Shown here one piece after another: positions 27,515 to 36,546 of a DNA stretch of 64,000 nucleotides; position 1 is the stretch's first letter, and each line of letters begins with the position of its first letter. The DNA is from Desulfamplus sp. (GTDB lineage: Bacteria; Desulfobacterota; Desulfobacteria; Desulfobacterales; Desulfobacteraceae): the NCBI GenBank assembly GCA_015232455.1, contig JADFZQ010000002.1:248001-312000 (forward strand), written 5' to 3'. A program made the position numbers and the translations under genes. The notes beneath the pieces were generated by a model. The model saw only the letters and a list, made by a program, of their open reading frames with translations, searched no databases and was not told the DNA's origin.

Positions 27515-30500
27515 TCAAAATAGCTCAAGTTGCCCATCACAATTTGGTTTATCTATTTTTTTAAACTTTAATTTGCTGTAGTTTTTCAAACGATCCTCAA
27601 TATCATTTAAAAATGGCGATCTCTCAACCTCAACTCTTTTCCCAAATATCAACCGTTTTTTGGCATAACAAAGATATAAAAGCTCCTCAGCTCGTGTCAT
27701 TGCAACATAAAAAAGCCGCCTCTCTTCATCAATATCTTCACATTTACCACTATATAATTTTCTATTATCTGATTTTAATTTGGCATTATTATTATGTTCT
27801 TCAACATTATTATATTCGGTATGATTACAATTATTATATTTAGTGTGGTTAGAACCGCTGTAACTAAAAAATGGAATTAGACCATTTTCACACCCAGCAA
27901 TAAAAACAACCTTAAACTCAAGACCTTTTGAAGCGTGCATTGTCATAAGAGAGACCTTTTCAGCCTTATAATCAACTGTATCTATATCTTTTTTCATGGC
28001 AATATGTTCATAAAATAATGTTGGATCAGGATATTTTTCAGCCTCTTTTATAAGGAGTTCTGCTGTTTCTATGCTCTTTTTACTCTTATTTATAATCTTA
28101 TCTATTTCTAAATCATAAATTATCTTTTTTATAATCTCAGAACTCTCTTTTTCTCTATTAATGATGAAAGGAACGCCCATCAATTTTTCATTATAAGCTG
28201 ACGCAATATCTAAATCATAAATTGTGCCTATTCCTATAAGTATCCGTAGACAGGATATAAGCTCTTTAATGCCTTTTTGTAAAAAAATATTGTCTCTATC
28301 TGCTGTCTGGAATGGGATTCCTGCTTTTTCAAATATTTTGGATAAAACTTCACTCTGCTTTTTTGTGCGGTAGAGAACTGCAATATCAGAAAATGAATAG
28401 TCATCTTTTAATGAGGCGTCAGCTTTGCCAGAGTCCATTGAAAACATTGAGATTCCTCCAACAAGACGCTCAATTGTTTTGCCGATAATAGTTGCCTCTG
28501 CATCTTCCGATGCTGCTTCAAGTATATTGATTTTTTGCTCACCTTCAATACCTGAATATAGCCTCTTTTTTGTTCTGATTGCTTGTTGGTTATTCTCAAT
28601 TTGTCTGCTTGCTTGACTACTTTCAAACTGTATAATGTTATTTATATTATTTTCTTTGTTAGGGATCATTTCAACTTTATTGCTAATTAGTTGAAATGCT
28701 GCTTCAAGTATGGTCTCGGTTGATCTGTAGTTTCTCTTAAAAACAATCTTTTCAGTATTAAGGTAATCTTCTTCAAATCTCTTAAAATATCTATTATCTG
28801 CTCCTCTGAATCCATAAATTGCTTGATCTGGGTCCCCTATCACGCATAAATTTTTCCCATCACCTGCAAGAAGCCTAATCAATTCATACTGACTTTGGTT
28901 TATATCTTGATACTCGTCAACAAAAAAGTAGATAAAACGTTGCTTTAATTTGGATAGTATTTCACTATTTTGCACTTTATGATTTTGGTTACTATTACTT
29001 TGTTTAAGATTTTGGTCATTATTATTATTTTGTTGCAAAGTCTTGTTACTGCTAAGTTGTTTTAAATTTTGTTGTTTAGAATCTTTAAGAAGCTCCAACA
29101 CCATAACAATTAAATCTTCAAAATCAACAAAGTTATATGATGCCAAAAGTTCTTGATATTTCTCTAAAACGGGCAATATCTCTTTTTGTATATATTCAAA
29201 ATTATTTGTAATGCTAAGGCTATTTTTTATACTGTTGTGTTGCTTGAGCATTGCTATATCAAGCTCAATCTGAGAAAAAGATATGTTTTTCTTTTTACTA
29301 TCAGGAAAAGCTAACTTTATAGCGTGTTCAATCAATGCCTTACGCAATGTATCATCTACAATGGTAAAATTAAAATCTGTATATTCTTTTAGCACCATAA
29401 GGCAGAAGCCATGAAATGTTGAGACAAACACGTTTTTTTTGCCTTGTTTCTCTGATAATTTGTTTATCCTCTGCGTCATCTCTTGGGCAGCTTTTGTGGT
29501 AAATGTTAAGGCAAGTATTGATTCAGGGTTTACATTGTGATTGGCTATAAGCGATACGATCTTTTCTGTAAGAGTGTGGGTTTTTCCTGTGCCGGGACCC
29601 GCTTCCATTAAAAGTGGTCTATTTTTAGAATTTATAGCTTTTTGTTGTTCAATGTTTAGAAGGGGGATAGAATTTAACTTATTTGCGGGAGTCTGTTTTA
29701 ATTTCTTTGTAAACGAATGATCTGATTTCTTCGTAAAAGAATGATCTAATTTATCTGTGATAATATGATTTATCTTATCTTGTTTTGAAACATTACGCTC
29801 TTTAAATATATTGGACTCTCCCTTCAGCCTCTCTTTTTCTTCAGGGGTGAAAACAGTTATATGACCAAACTCACCATCGTAACCCGGGCTTAAATGAATT
29901 TCTCTATTTCTCATTCTCCTTATTGCCTCTGACAACAGAGGAATGCCAACTTTATCAATCTCTTCAATCTCTTTTTTAAGCAAAATATCAAGCTCAGGCC
30001 CAAGTGTTGCAACTGCTTTAGTGTAATAGTTCTCAACTTTTTTTGTTTTTGTGCCAGCATCAAATATCTCAGAAAGAATCTCTGCAAGTGGAATTATGTT
30101 TTGATAACCATGCCGATTTTCAGGGGTATAGCCGTCTGGTCTTGAGCTTGAGGCAAGCTCCTCAACTCTGTAAAGTACGCCAAGAGTTAGAGGTTTGCCG
30201 CACTCTGGACATATACCGCCGTGATGCAAAGTTTCAGATGGGTTAAAACAGATATTGCATTTTCTATGACCATCATAATGGTATTTCCCCTCTTCTGGAT
30301 ACATATCAATTGTTCCTAAATAGGGAGCTTTAATATTATTAGGTTGTTGAGAGCTAGAGTTTCTTTGGGTGTTAAGAGATTGATTGCCAGACCTTTGGGT
30401 GTGGTGAGCTTTATCGCAAATATTTAGCGTATAAGGTGTTCTAAGAGCATCTTTCATACTTTTATATGAAAGGTCTGTGTTGAAAACAGAGGCGTTTCTT

Positions 30501-31234
30501 CCCATAAACATTGGAGAGTGTGCGTCAGAAGAGGAGATAAAGCTCATTTTATCTAAATTTTCAACTCTCCAATTCATTGGCAAATCTGACGAAAGACCAG
30601 TCTCTACCGCAAAAATATGGTGAGCAAGAGGACCAAAACACTCTTCAACAGAGTTAAACCCAGATTTTGAGCCAAACATTGAAAACCATGGTGTCCAGAT
30701 ATGGGCAGGAATCATAAAACCATCTTCAGAGGTCTCAAGCATGATTTCAAGAAGTCTTTGACAATCTAAACCAAGAATTGGGCGACCATCTGATGTGATA
30801 TTTCCAATTTTCCCGAGCTTCTCATTAAACGATTTGACACTTGTAATATCAGGAAAATAGATAAGGTTGTGGTTTTTTCTAACTCTCCCATCTTTTTTAT
30901 AGATAGAGCTTATTTCACACTGAAGAATAAAACGAACGCTATTCTTGCAAATTTCAGGGATTTTGTTGTTGTCAATTAGCAGACTATTATCAATAAGTAA
31001 TGGTAAATCATATACATCTTTTAATATTTCATCTTTTAGCTTAAACAACCCCTCTTCTGCTGGTTCAAGTTTTTCTTCAAGTTCTTTAAACCAGCTTGGG
31101 TGAGTAAAATCGCCTGTCCCCACGACTGTAATGCCTTTTAGCATAGCTGCTTGGCAAATATGTTCAAGATCAAGATTTTTTGCCGTAGCCCTTGAAAAAT
31201 GGGAGTGAAGATGAAGGTCTGCTATAAATTCCAT
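27515..31234 (-). CDS. Endonuclease Q-like PHP nuclease fused to a UvrD/Rep-type helicase
   Basis: 1239 residues with two complete enzymes. Residues 1 to about 470 match endonuclease Q (TIGR00375): PHP metal site ADLHLHSHFS at 5-13, ISSSDAHSP, a zinc finger near 324-350 (CNIC, CPECGKPLTLGVLYRVEELA), and the family's C-terminal ISPGYDGE-like segment (LSPGYDGEFGHI). Residues from about 520 form a superfamily 1A helicase: GPGTGKT near 545, FFVDEYQDINQSQ, GDPDQAIYGFRGA, MHASKGLEFKVVFI and YVAMTRAEELLYL. Endonuclease Q nicks DNA beside deaminated bases, so a nick-then-unwind repair role is inferred. Asn/Gln-rich inserts interrupt the helicase near 715-750 and 1130-1160. Confidence 0.88.
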   Translation of the reverse strand: MEFIADLHLHSHFSRATAKNLDLEHICQAAMLKGITVVGTGDFTHPSWFKELEEKLEPAEEGLFKLKDEILKDVYDLPLLIDNSLLIDNNKIPEICKNSVRFILQCEISSIYKKDGRVRKNHNLIYFPDITSVKSFNEKLGKIGNITSDGRPILGLDCQRLLEIMLETSEDGFMIPAHIWTPWFSMFGSKSGFNSVEECFGPLAHHIFAVETGLSSDLPMNWRVENLDKMSFISSSDAHSPMFMGRNASVFNTDLSYKSMKDALRTPYTLNICDKAHHTQRSGNQSLNTQRNSSSQQPNNIKAPYLGTIDMYPEEGKYHYDGHRKCNICFNPSETLHHGGICPECGKPLTLGVLYRVEELASSSRPDGYTPENRHGYQNIIPLAEILSEIFDAGTKTKKVENYYTKAVATLGPELDILLKKEIEEIDKVGIPLLSEAIRRMRNREIHLSPGYDGEFGHITVFTPEEKERLKGESNIFKERNVSKQDKINHIITDKLDHSFTKKSDHSFTKKLKQTPANKLNSIPLLNIEQQKAINSKNRPLLMEAGPGTGKTHTLTEKIVSLIANHNVNPESILALTFTTKAAQEMTQRINKLSEKQGKKNVFVSTFHGFCLMVLKEYTDFNFTIVDDTLRKALIEHAIKLAFPDSKKKNISFSQIELDIAMLKQHNSIKNSLSITNNFEYIQKEILPVLEKYQELLASYNFVDFEDLIVMVLELLKDSKQQNLKQLSSNKTLQQNNNNDQNLKQSNSNQNHKVQNSEILSKLKQRFIYFFVDEYQDINQSQYELIRLLAGDGKNLCVIGDPDQAIYGFRGADNRYFKRFEEDYLNTEKIVFKRNYRSTETILEAAFQLISNKVEMIPNKENNINNIIQFESSQASRQIENNQQAIRTKKRLYSGIEGEQKINILEAASEDAEATIIGKTIERLVGGISMFSMDSGKADASLKDDYSFSDIAVLYRTKKQSEVLSKIFEKAGIPFQTADRDNIFLQKGIKELISCLRILIGIGTIYDLDIASAYNEKLMGVPFIINREKESSEIIKKIIYDLEIDKIINKSKKSIETAELLIKEAEKYPDPTLFYEHIAMKKDIDTVDYKAEKVSLMTMHASKGLEFKVVFIAGCENGLIPFFSYSGSNHTKYNNCNHTEYNNVEEHNNNAKLKSDNRKLYSGKCEDIDEERRLFYVAMTRAEELLYLCYAKKRLIFGKRVEVERSPFLNDIEDRLKNYSKLKFKKIDKPNCDGQLELF

Positions 31235-31273
31235 TGTGAACTTTATTTACTCCGTTTAATTTTTAACTTTCAT

Positions 31274-31318
31274 TCAGGTGTTTCTTGGTTTTTAGCTCAG
31301 GTGTTTCCTGCTTTTTAA
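31274..31318. repeat. Two adjacent direct repeats
   Basis: A 22-base unit beginning TCAGGTGTTTC occurs at 31274 and 31297 with three mismatches, 23 bases apart. It lies in the 282-base gap between the helicase start and the Gln-rich gene and could be an operator or a local slippage duplication. Confidence 0.4.
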
Positions 31319-31516
31319 TCATTAGAACCCAACCATTCATTTGAAGTGTGTCGGATAGTTAATAATTTTTTATTAAAAATCAACACTAACAGATTTAATT
31401 TACTATAAAAAAATTGACTTTAATAAATACAATATATATCTTATATAAAAACCATTATAATTAAAATATGGTAGTATTTTAAAAGTATTAAAAATTATAA
31501 AAATAAGGAGGATAAC

Positions 31517-32041
31517 ATGAATATAAACAGTTATTCAAGCTATTCAAATTCACTATTGAATCCATACTCTTCTGTATCCAATAGTCAGGTAGTTGGTGGA
31601 ACACAAAATATCCAATCTACCCAATCACCATCTCAAGATACACTCAAAGATGTCTCTCAGCAATCTTCACAAAATATTGTTAATGATTTTAGCGTTAATA
31701 TATCACCACAGGCAAGACAAATAAGTTTAGATGCTTCACAAATAGTAAACGGTTCTTCAGAATCAAACTCAACACTTTCTTCCAAGCAAGAGAGTGAAAG
31801 TTCACTAATGACTCAGCAAGATACTCAACAGACATTAGAGACACGGCAAACTCAACTGTCTCAACAAGCTCAAATGACACAAGAGACCCAGCAAGTTCAA
31901 TCAAATCAACAGACACAAGAGATTCAAAGAACTCAGCAAATACAACAAGATCAACAAGTTCAGCAAATGCAGTCCCAATTTTATCAATCTCCTTATGGGC
32001 AAGTTCCTTTATCACGATCCAGCATTGATCTTATGGTCTGA
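31517..32041 (+). CDS. Gln/Ser-rich low-complexity protein
   Basis: 174 residues, preceded by AAGGAGGA. The N-terminus is Ser/Asn/Tyr-rich, a short conserved-looking core reads FSVNISPQARQISLDA (about 57-72), and residues from about 98 to 155 are dominated by Gln with Thr (many TQ, QQ and QTQ steps). There is no signal peptide or membrane segment. It resembles the composition of prion-like or intrinsically disordered segments. The function is unknown. A second small gene follows after 43 bases and shares a short VN(I/L)S core, so the two may be related partners. Confidence 0.7.
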   Translation: MNINSYSSYSNSLLNPYSSVSNSQVVGGTQNIQSTQSPSQDTLKDVSQQSSQNIVNDFSVNISPQARQISLDASQIVNGSSESNSTLSSKQESESSLMTQQDTQQTLETRQTQLSQQAQMTQETQQVQSNQQTQEIQRTQQIQQDQQVQQMQSQFYQSPYGQVPLSRSSIDLMV

Positions 32042-32084
32042 TATTTTTTACTCAAAGGTTTTTTAAAAAAAGGGGGGCATACCA

Positions 32085-32399
32085 ATGATATCTGGTATAA
32101 ATATGACAGGTTCATATATGCAATATCAAAGGCAGGCTATTGCCCAAGATACTACCCCACTCTTATCTTCTGATAAATCTTCATCTGAAAGTAGAAGCAA
32201 CAACTCTGACTATGAGGTAAACTTAAGTAGTGAAAAAAGTAAGATTGAACAGGAATATTCGGGTAAACAGACTTCACTCAAGCAAGAGCATGAAAACAAA
32301 ATAAAACAGCTTAATATTCAATATAGCAGAGAGCAAAGTCAGATAGAACAAGAATATAACATGAAAAAAAGAGCTTTGAGTTTAAATGTTTATGCGTGA
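32085..32399 (+). CDS. Small coiled-coil protein of unknown function
   Basis: 104 residues. A GGGGGG ribosome site precedes the ATG. The N-terminal half is Ser-rich and disordered. The second half (from YEVNLSSEKSKIEQEY onward) is a charged Lys/Glu/Gln helix predicted to form a coiled coil. It ends ALSLNVYA. The VNLSS core resembles the SVNIS core of the gene before it. No family or function is recognised. Confidence 0.65.
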   Translation: MISGINMTGSYMQYQRQAIAQDTTPLLSSDKSSSESRSNNSDYEVNLSSEKSKIEQEYSGKQTSLKQEHENKIKQLNIQYSREQSQIEQEYNMKKRALSLNVYA

Positions 32400-32464
32400 T
32401 AGATTTAAGAGAAATGTAAATTTAAACAATCTAAATCAGAAGAAAAATAATAAATTATAGCACT

Positions 32465-32956
32465 ATGATTACTAAAGAAGGAGTTGTAACCCAAGCTACT
32501 GGCTCAATTGTATGGATTCAGACTACAAGGTCAAAATCTTGCGATTCTTGTGTATCAAAGGATTCCTGCGGAGAACATTCAAAGGCAGAATCGATGACAA
32601 TTCAAGTAGAAAACTCTTTGAATGCTTCAAAGGGAGATAGAGTTGTTGTAGGATTTAGAACAGCACCGCTACTAAAAATAGCTTTTATGCTATATATATT
32701 TCCTATTATTCTTATGATTATTGGAGCAATAATTGGGGATTCAATTGCCATTAGGCTAAACATGGATAGCTCCATAACGTCAATGGCAGGAGGATTTTTA
32801 TTTTTTGTAATTTCTTTTTTTATAATACGATTTATTAATAATGTCCTATCAGAAAAAAAAGATTATCAGCCATTTCTTATGCGTTTGATGCAAAGAGGAG
32901 ACTCTCGATCTCCTGAGGCATGTTCTGTTAAATCATCTCTTGAAATCACCCAATAA
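32465..32956 (+). CDS. rseC: RseC/MucC family (SoxR-reducing system) membrane protein
   Basis: 163 residues. The N-terminal domain carries the family's cysteines (SCDSCVSKDSCGEHS), which probably bind an iron-sulfur cluster. Two membrane helices follow (AFMLYIFPIILMIIGAIIG and GGFLFFVISFFIIRFI). In other bacteria RseC is linked to Rsx/Rnf complexes in keeping SoxR reduced or in Rnf assembly. Its place directly before the rnf operon here fits that link. A 264-base gap separates it from the cytochrome gene. Confidence 0.85.
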   Translation: MITKEGVVTQATGSIVWIQTTRSKSCDSCVSKDSCGEHSKAESMTIQVENSLNASKGDRVVVGFRTAPLLKIAFMLYIFPIILMIIGAIIGDSIAIRLNMDSSITSMAGGFLFFVISFFIIRFINNVLSEKKDYQPFLMRLMQRGDSRSPEACSVKSSLEITQ

Positions 32957-33220
32957 AGCAATAAAACCCATCACTACAAACTATCTTTAATAGTCCACAA
33001 TATTCCATAAAACTTCCATTTTTACTTGAATATTATGATGTTCTGATATAGTAAGACAAAGTTTTATATTAACTCCTAATATATTGAAAAACCATAATCA
33101 GTTATCTGGTTTTCCTTAGATTGGGATTTAAGCTTTAGTTGTTGTTTTAAGATGTTTTAATTGGGTCGTATTAACAGTATTTAAATTTTTTACACATTTT
33201 AGAGATGAGGGCAACTAACC

Positions 33221-33589
33221 ATGACCTCGAACAAAGATTTAAAGATTGCTTCGTTATTGGCTTTAGTGCTTTTTATCACTGGGATCACCTGTTATGCTGC
33301 ATTTCCACCACCTGCACCTGAAGAGCCTGTAAGGCTTATGTTTCAGAATGCTGCTGGTAAAGTTCTTTTTACTCATGCAGTCCATAATCAGGAGTATGAC
33401 CTCTCTTGCCTTGATTGTCATCATAACATTGAAGACGATGAAGTCTATAGTTGTAAAGAGTGTCATCAGGCTACCAGCGATGATGAAAGTATGCCGAGTA
33501 AGACAGACGCATTCCACGCACAATGTATAGGCTGCCACAAAGAAAAAGGGGCAGGTCCTGTGGAGTGTAATTCATGTCATGCGTTATAA
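33221..33589 (+). CDS. Periplasmic tetraheme cytochrome c3-type protein of the Rnf operon
   Basis: 122 residues. An N-terminal signal peptide (hydrophobic LLALVLFITGITCYA) precedes four heme-binding motifs: CLDCH, CKECH, CIGCH and CNSCH. Extra histidines (FTHAVH, HH, AFHAQ) could provide the sixth ligands, as in class III cytochromes. It heads the rnf gene cluster. In sulfate reducers and some archaea such a cytochrome connects Rnf to periplasmic electron carriers; that role is inferred here from position. Confidence 0.9.
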   Translation: MTSNKDLKIASLLALVLFITGITCYAAFPPPAPEEPVRLMFQNAAGKVLFTHAVHNQEYDLSCLDCHHNIEDDEVYSCKECHQATSDDESMPSKTDAFHAQCIGCHKEKGAGPVECNSCHAL

Positions 33590-33640
33590 GATTTTTGTTA
33601 AACGCATGTATCACCAATTATCAACAGATAAAGGTTTGTT

Positions 33641-34954
33641 ATGATTAAGAGATCGTTTATCGGATTGACTGAACCAAAGCTTAAGTGTGATCTGGTTGAA
33701 CCAGGTCCTAAAGAGCCAGAAGCCATTCCCATACCACCAAGGTTGATTCTTCTGCTGAACGAACCATTGGACAGCACAAAAGAGACCCTTGTGAAAAAAG
33801 GGGATATGGTCAACAAAGGGGAGCGTATCTTTCTCTATAAGGAGAGCAAAGAGTATGTTGCAGCCCCTGTTTCTGGCACAATCACAACAGTAGCCCCATT
33901 TACAGGGGATTTTGGAGAACTTGCAACATATCTTGTCGTTGAAACAAACGCAAAACAAGATATTCATAAGAGTTTTACAGAATCTATCTCTATCCCTGAT
34001 ATTCAGACAGCGGACAGCTATCTGAGGGGTATTGCGGGTAATCCGCCTCTAAAGTTGCTTGCAGAGGCAGCAGATGGAGCAAAATCAAATGGCATCAATA
34101 TCAAAAAGATAATTATAAGCGGTATTGACCAAGATATTCTCTGCACTACACGTCAATTTGCTTTGACAAGATTTAGAGATGAGCTGTCAAAAGCAGTAGC
34201 ATTTCTAAAACAACTTACAGGTATAAGCGACATATCAATCGTAATGCCTGATGCTTTAGCAAAACTCTCAGCTTTTAATGGTATGAACATAGTCAAAATA
34301 TCTTCTGACTATGTAGATTCACTCTCGCCAATGCTTATGGATAAATATCTTGGCATCTCATTTGTCCCTGGTAAAACGTGCGAAGAGCTTGGTCTATGCT
34401 TTATCTCTGTTGAAGCTCTATTTTCTCTTGTAAAATCATACTCTCAAAAAGAGCCTGTCTATGAGAAAATAATAACAATTATAGACAAAAAAGGAAAAAA
34501 GAGCAGAGTTTCAGCTACCATTGGAACTCCTATCCATCGTATTTTCACAAAGATTGGAGTTGAGACTGCTGAAAAAGATAGAATTATAATTGGCGGTCCA
34601 TTAAGAGGAGTTGCTGCTTACACGCTCTACTATCCTGTTACTCCTGATATGGATACCTTAATGGTTCAAGATAGCAGCGTTATTCCTACAATCTCTGATT
34701 ACCCATGTATTAACTGCGGTAAATGTGTCAGAATCTGTCCTACAAATGTACCTGTAAATGTTTTGGTGCGTTATCTTGAAGCCAACCTTTATCAAGATGC
34801 TGCTGACAGTTATGATCTTTTCTCATGTATTGAATGTGGGCTTTGCAGCTATGTATGCAGTGCAAAGATTCCAATTTTTCAATATATCAGACTTGGAAAG
34901 CATGAACTGAATAAAATTGAATTGGAGATGATAAAGGAGGCTGAGAATGTTTAA
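33641..34954 (+). CDS. rnfC: Rnf complex subunit RnfC
   Basis: 437 residues. The N-terminal barrel-sandwich region (VKKGDMVNKGERI, APVSGTIT) and the NADH/FMN-binding core resemble the 51-kDa subunit of complex I. Two [4Fe-4S] motifs follow at the C-terminus (CINCGKCVRICPTNVPV and CIECGLCSYVCSAKIPI). RnfC is the cytoplasmic peripheral subunit that exchanges electrons with NAD. The gene overlaps rnfD by eight bases, so translation is coupled. Confidence 0.94.
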   Translation: MIKRSFIGLTEPKLKCDLVEPGPKEPEAIPIPPRLILLLNEPLDSTKETLVKKGDMVNKGERIFLYKESKEYVAAPVSGTITTVAPFTGDFGELATYLVVETNAKQDIHKSFTESISIPDIQTADSYLRGIAGNPPLKLLAEAADGAKSNGINIKKIIISGIDQDILCTTRQFALTRFRDELSKAVAFLKQLTGISDISIVMPDALAKLSAFNGMNIVKISSDYVDSLSPMLMDKYLGISFVPGKTCEELGLCFISVEALFSLVKSYSQKEPVYEKIITIIDKKGKKSRVSATIGTPIHRIFTKIGVETAEKDRIIIGGPLRGVAAYTLYYPVTPDMDTLMVQDSSVIPTISDYPCINCGKCVRICPTNVPVNVLVRYLEANLYQDAADSYDLFSCIECGLCSYVCSAKIPIFQYIRLGKHELNKIELEMIKEAENV

Positions 34955-35945
34955 ACAGAACAAATTTACAGTATCTCACGCCCCATTTTGGCATGATGGC
35001 GATAGTATAAAAGAGATGAACCTCAATATTATGGCAGCGGCTCTTCCAGCTACGCTATTTGGAATTATTCAATTTGGCATGGCAGCTCTTGGTGTGGTTT
35101 GTCTTTCTATTGCAAGTGCAATGGCATGGGAAGCACTTTTTTGTGTGGCAGCTAAACGTCCAATTGTAATACACGACTACAATGCTGCGGTAATTGGAAT
35201 GCTCTTTGGAATGATGCTTCCAGCTACACTTCCTTGGTGGGCTGTGATTACAGGGACATTTGTATGTATAGTGATTGGACAGCAAATATTTGGCGGTATT
35301 GGTGGAAACCCATTTAATCCAACTTTAATTGGTATGGCAATAACATCTCTATCGTGGCAGCATTTATTTGATTTTAACACAGCTCTTGTGAACTATCAGC
35401 TTACCTTTACAGCACTTGATCCACTTGCTGCGTTAAAGCATCAGGGGGCTTCTGTTGTTGCGATGTTTCCAACCTCTTCACTCCTAATGGGTAAGCAAAT
35501 TGGAGCTATTGGTTCAATATTTGCTGCTGGTTTAATAGCTGGTGGAATATACCTTATTATTAGGGGATATATTAGATGGGAAATCACCCTATCATATATA
35601 GCAGGTATTGTTGTTACTGCATGGATATTTAACATAACAGACCCTGTTAAATACGCAACTCCTATGTTTCATCTGCTAACAGGTTATACTCTGCTTGGGG
35701 CATTTTTTCTTGCTAATGAGACATCTTCATCTCCTGTCAATCTGATACCCATGATAATATATGGAGTAATAGGTGGTTGTCTGACAATCCTTATCAGAAA
35801 TATTGGAGCATATCCTGACGGCACAATATATGCCATTTTGTTTATAAACCTGATAAATCCGCTTATTGATAAAATAAGACCAAAAGCGTTTGGGACAATC
35901 AGACCAAAAAATTCTGGAAAGGAGTGCAAACAATGCGTGAAATGA
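34947..35945 (+). CDS. rnfD: Rnf complex membrane subunit RnfD
   Basis: 332 residues with about eight to ten membrane helices and RnfD/NqrB motifs (MLFGMMLPATLPWW, GGIGGNPFNPTLIGMA, ANETSSSPVN). RnfD proteins usually carry an FMN on a threonine in a segment ending in AT-PL. At the equivalent place this sequence reads TALDPLAALK (Asp158), so the usual acceptor threonine seems absent; Thr155 is close by. It belongs to the ion-pumping core of the complex. Its 3' end overlaps the start of rnfG. Confidence 0.93.
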   Translation: MFKQNKFTVSHAPFWHDGDSIKEMNLNIMAAALPATLFGIIQFGMAALGVVCLSIASAMAWEALFCVAAKRPIVIHDYNAAVIGMLFGMMLPATLPWWAVITGTFVCIVIGQQIFGGIGGNPFNPTLIGMAITSLSWQHLFDFNTALVNYQLTFTALDPLAALKHQGASVVAMFPTSSLLMGKQIGAIGSIFAAGLIAGGIYLIIRGYIRWEITLSYIAGIVVTAWIFNITDPVKYATPMFHLLTGYTLLGAFFLANETSSSPVNLIPMIIYGVIGGCLTILIRNIGAYPDGTIYAILFINLINPLIDKIRPKAFGTIRPKNSGKECKQCVK

Positions 35946-36523
35946 TAAACATGGTTGTTGTTCTGACTCTTTTGAGTGCCTTTTCTGGAGGTTTACTTGC
36001 GGCTGTCAGAACAGGAACAAAAGATAAAATTGAGCAACAGGTGCTTAAATTCCAGAAAGCACCTGCAATTAAACAGATTCTAAGTGATGTATCTAATGAC
36101 CCTCTTAAGGATAGATTCAAAATTGTTGACAAAGAGCAAGAACTTACCTTTTTTGTTGGCAAACATGATGGCAAACCAGATTCAGTAACTTTTGAGACAA
36201 ATGGAAAAGGTTTTGGCGGAGATATTGGGGTAATGGTTGGTATAAATATCGAATCTGACCAAATAATCGGAATCTGTGTTACAACGCATAGCGAAACACC
36301 GGGTATTGGTTCAAGAGCTAAAGATGACCCTAAATTTGCTGGTCAGTTTGCAGGCATGGCGATGGATAAAAATTTTGCCATTAAAAAAGATGGTGGTGAT
36401 ATTGATGCTATGTCTGGAGCTACTGTTACATCAAAAGGTGTATCTATTGCTGCAATTCAAGCACAAGATATATACAAACGGCTAAAACCCGAAATCCAAA
36501 AACAGGCTGCTCTTATAAAGTAG
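35933..36523 (+). CDS. rnfG: Rnf complex flavoprotein subunit RnfG
   Basis: 196 residues from the ATG at 35933; a GTG at 35924 is less likely because AAAGGAG sits eight bases before 35933. One N-terminal membrane anchor is followed by a periplasmic FMN-binding domain. The flavinylation motif DAMSGATVTS places covalent FMN on Thr164. Other family motifs are HSETPGIGSRAKDDP and FAGQFAG. It transfers electrons within the Rnf complex on the outer face of the membrane, where it could meet the tetraheme cytochrome. Confidence 0.94.
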   Translation: MREMINMVVVLTLLSAFSGGLLAAVRTGTKDKIEQQVLKFQKAPAIKQILSDVSNDPLKDRFKIVDKEQELTFFVGKHDGKPDSVTFETNGKGFGGDIGVMVGINIESDQIIGICVTTHSETPGIGSRAKDDPKFAGQFAGMAMDKNFAIKKDGGDIDAMSGATVTSKGVSIAAIQAQDIYKRLKPEIQKQAALIK

Positions 36524-36546
36524 TGGTGAATTAGGAGATTAATTTT

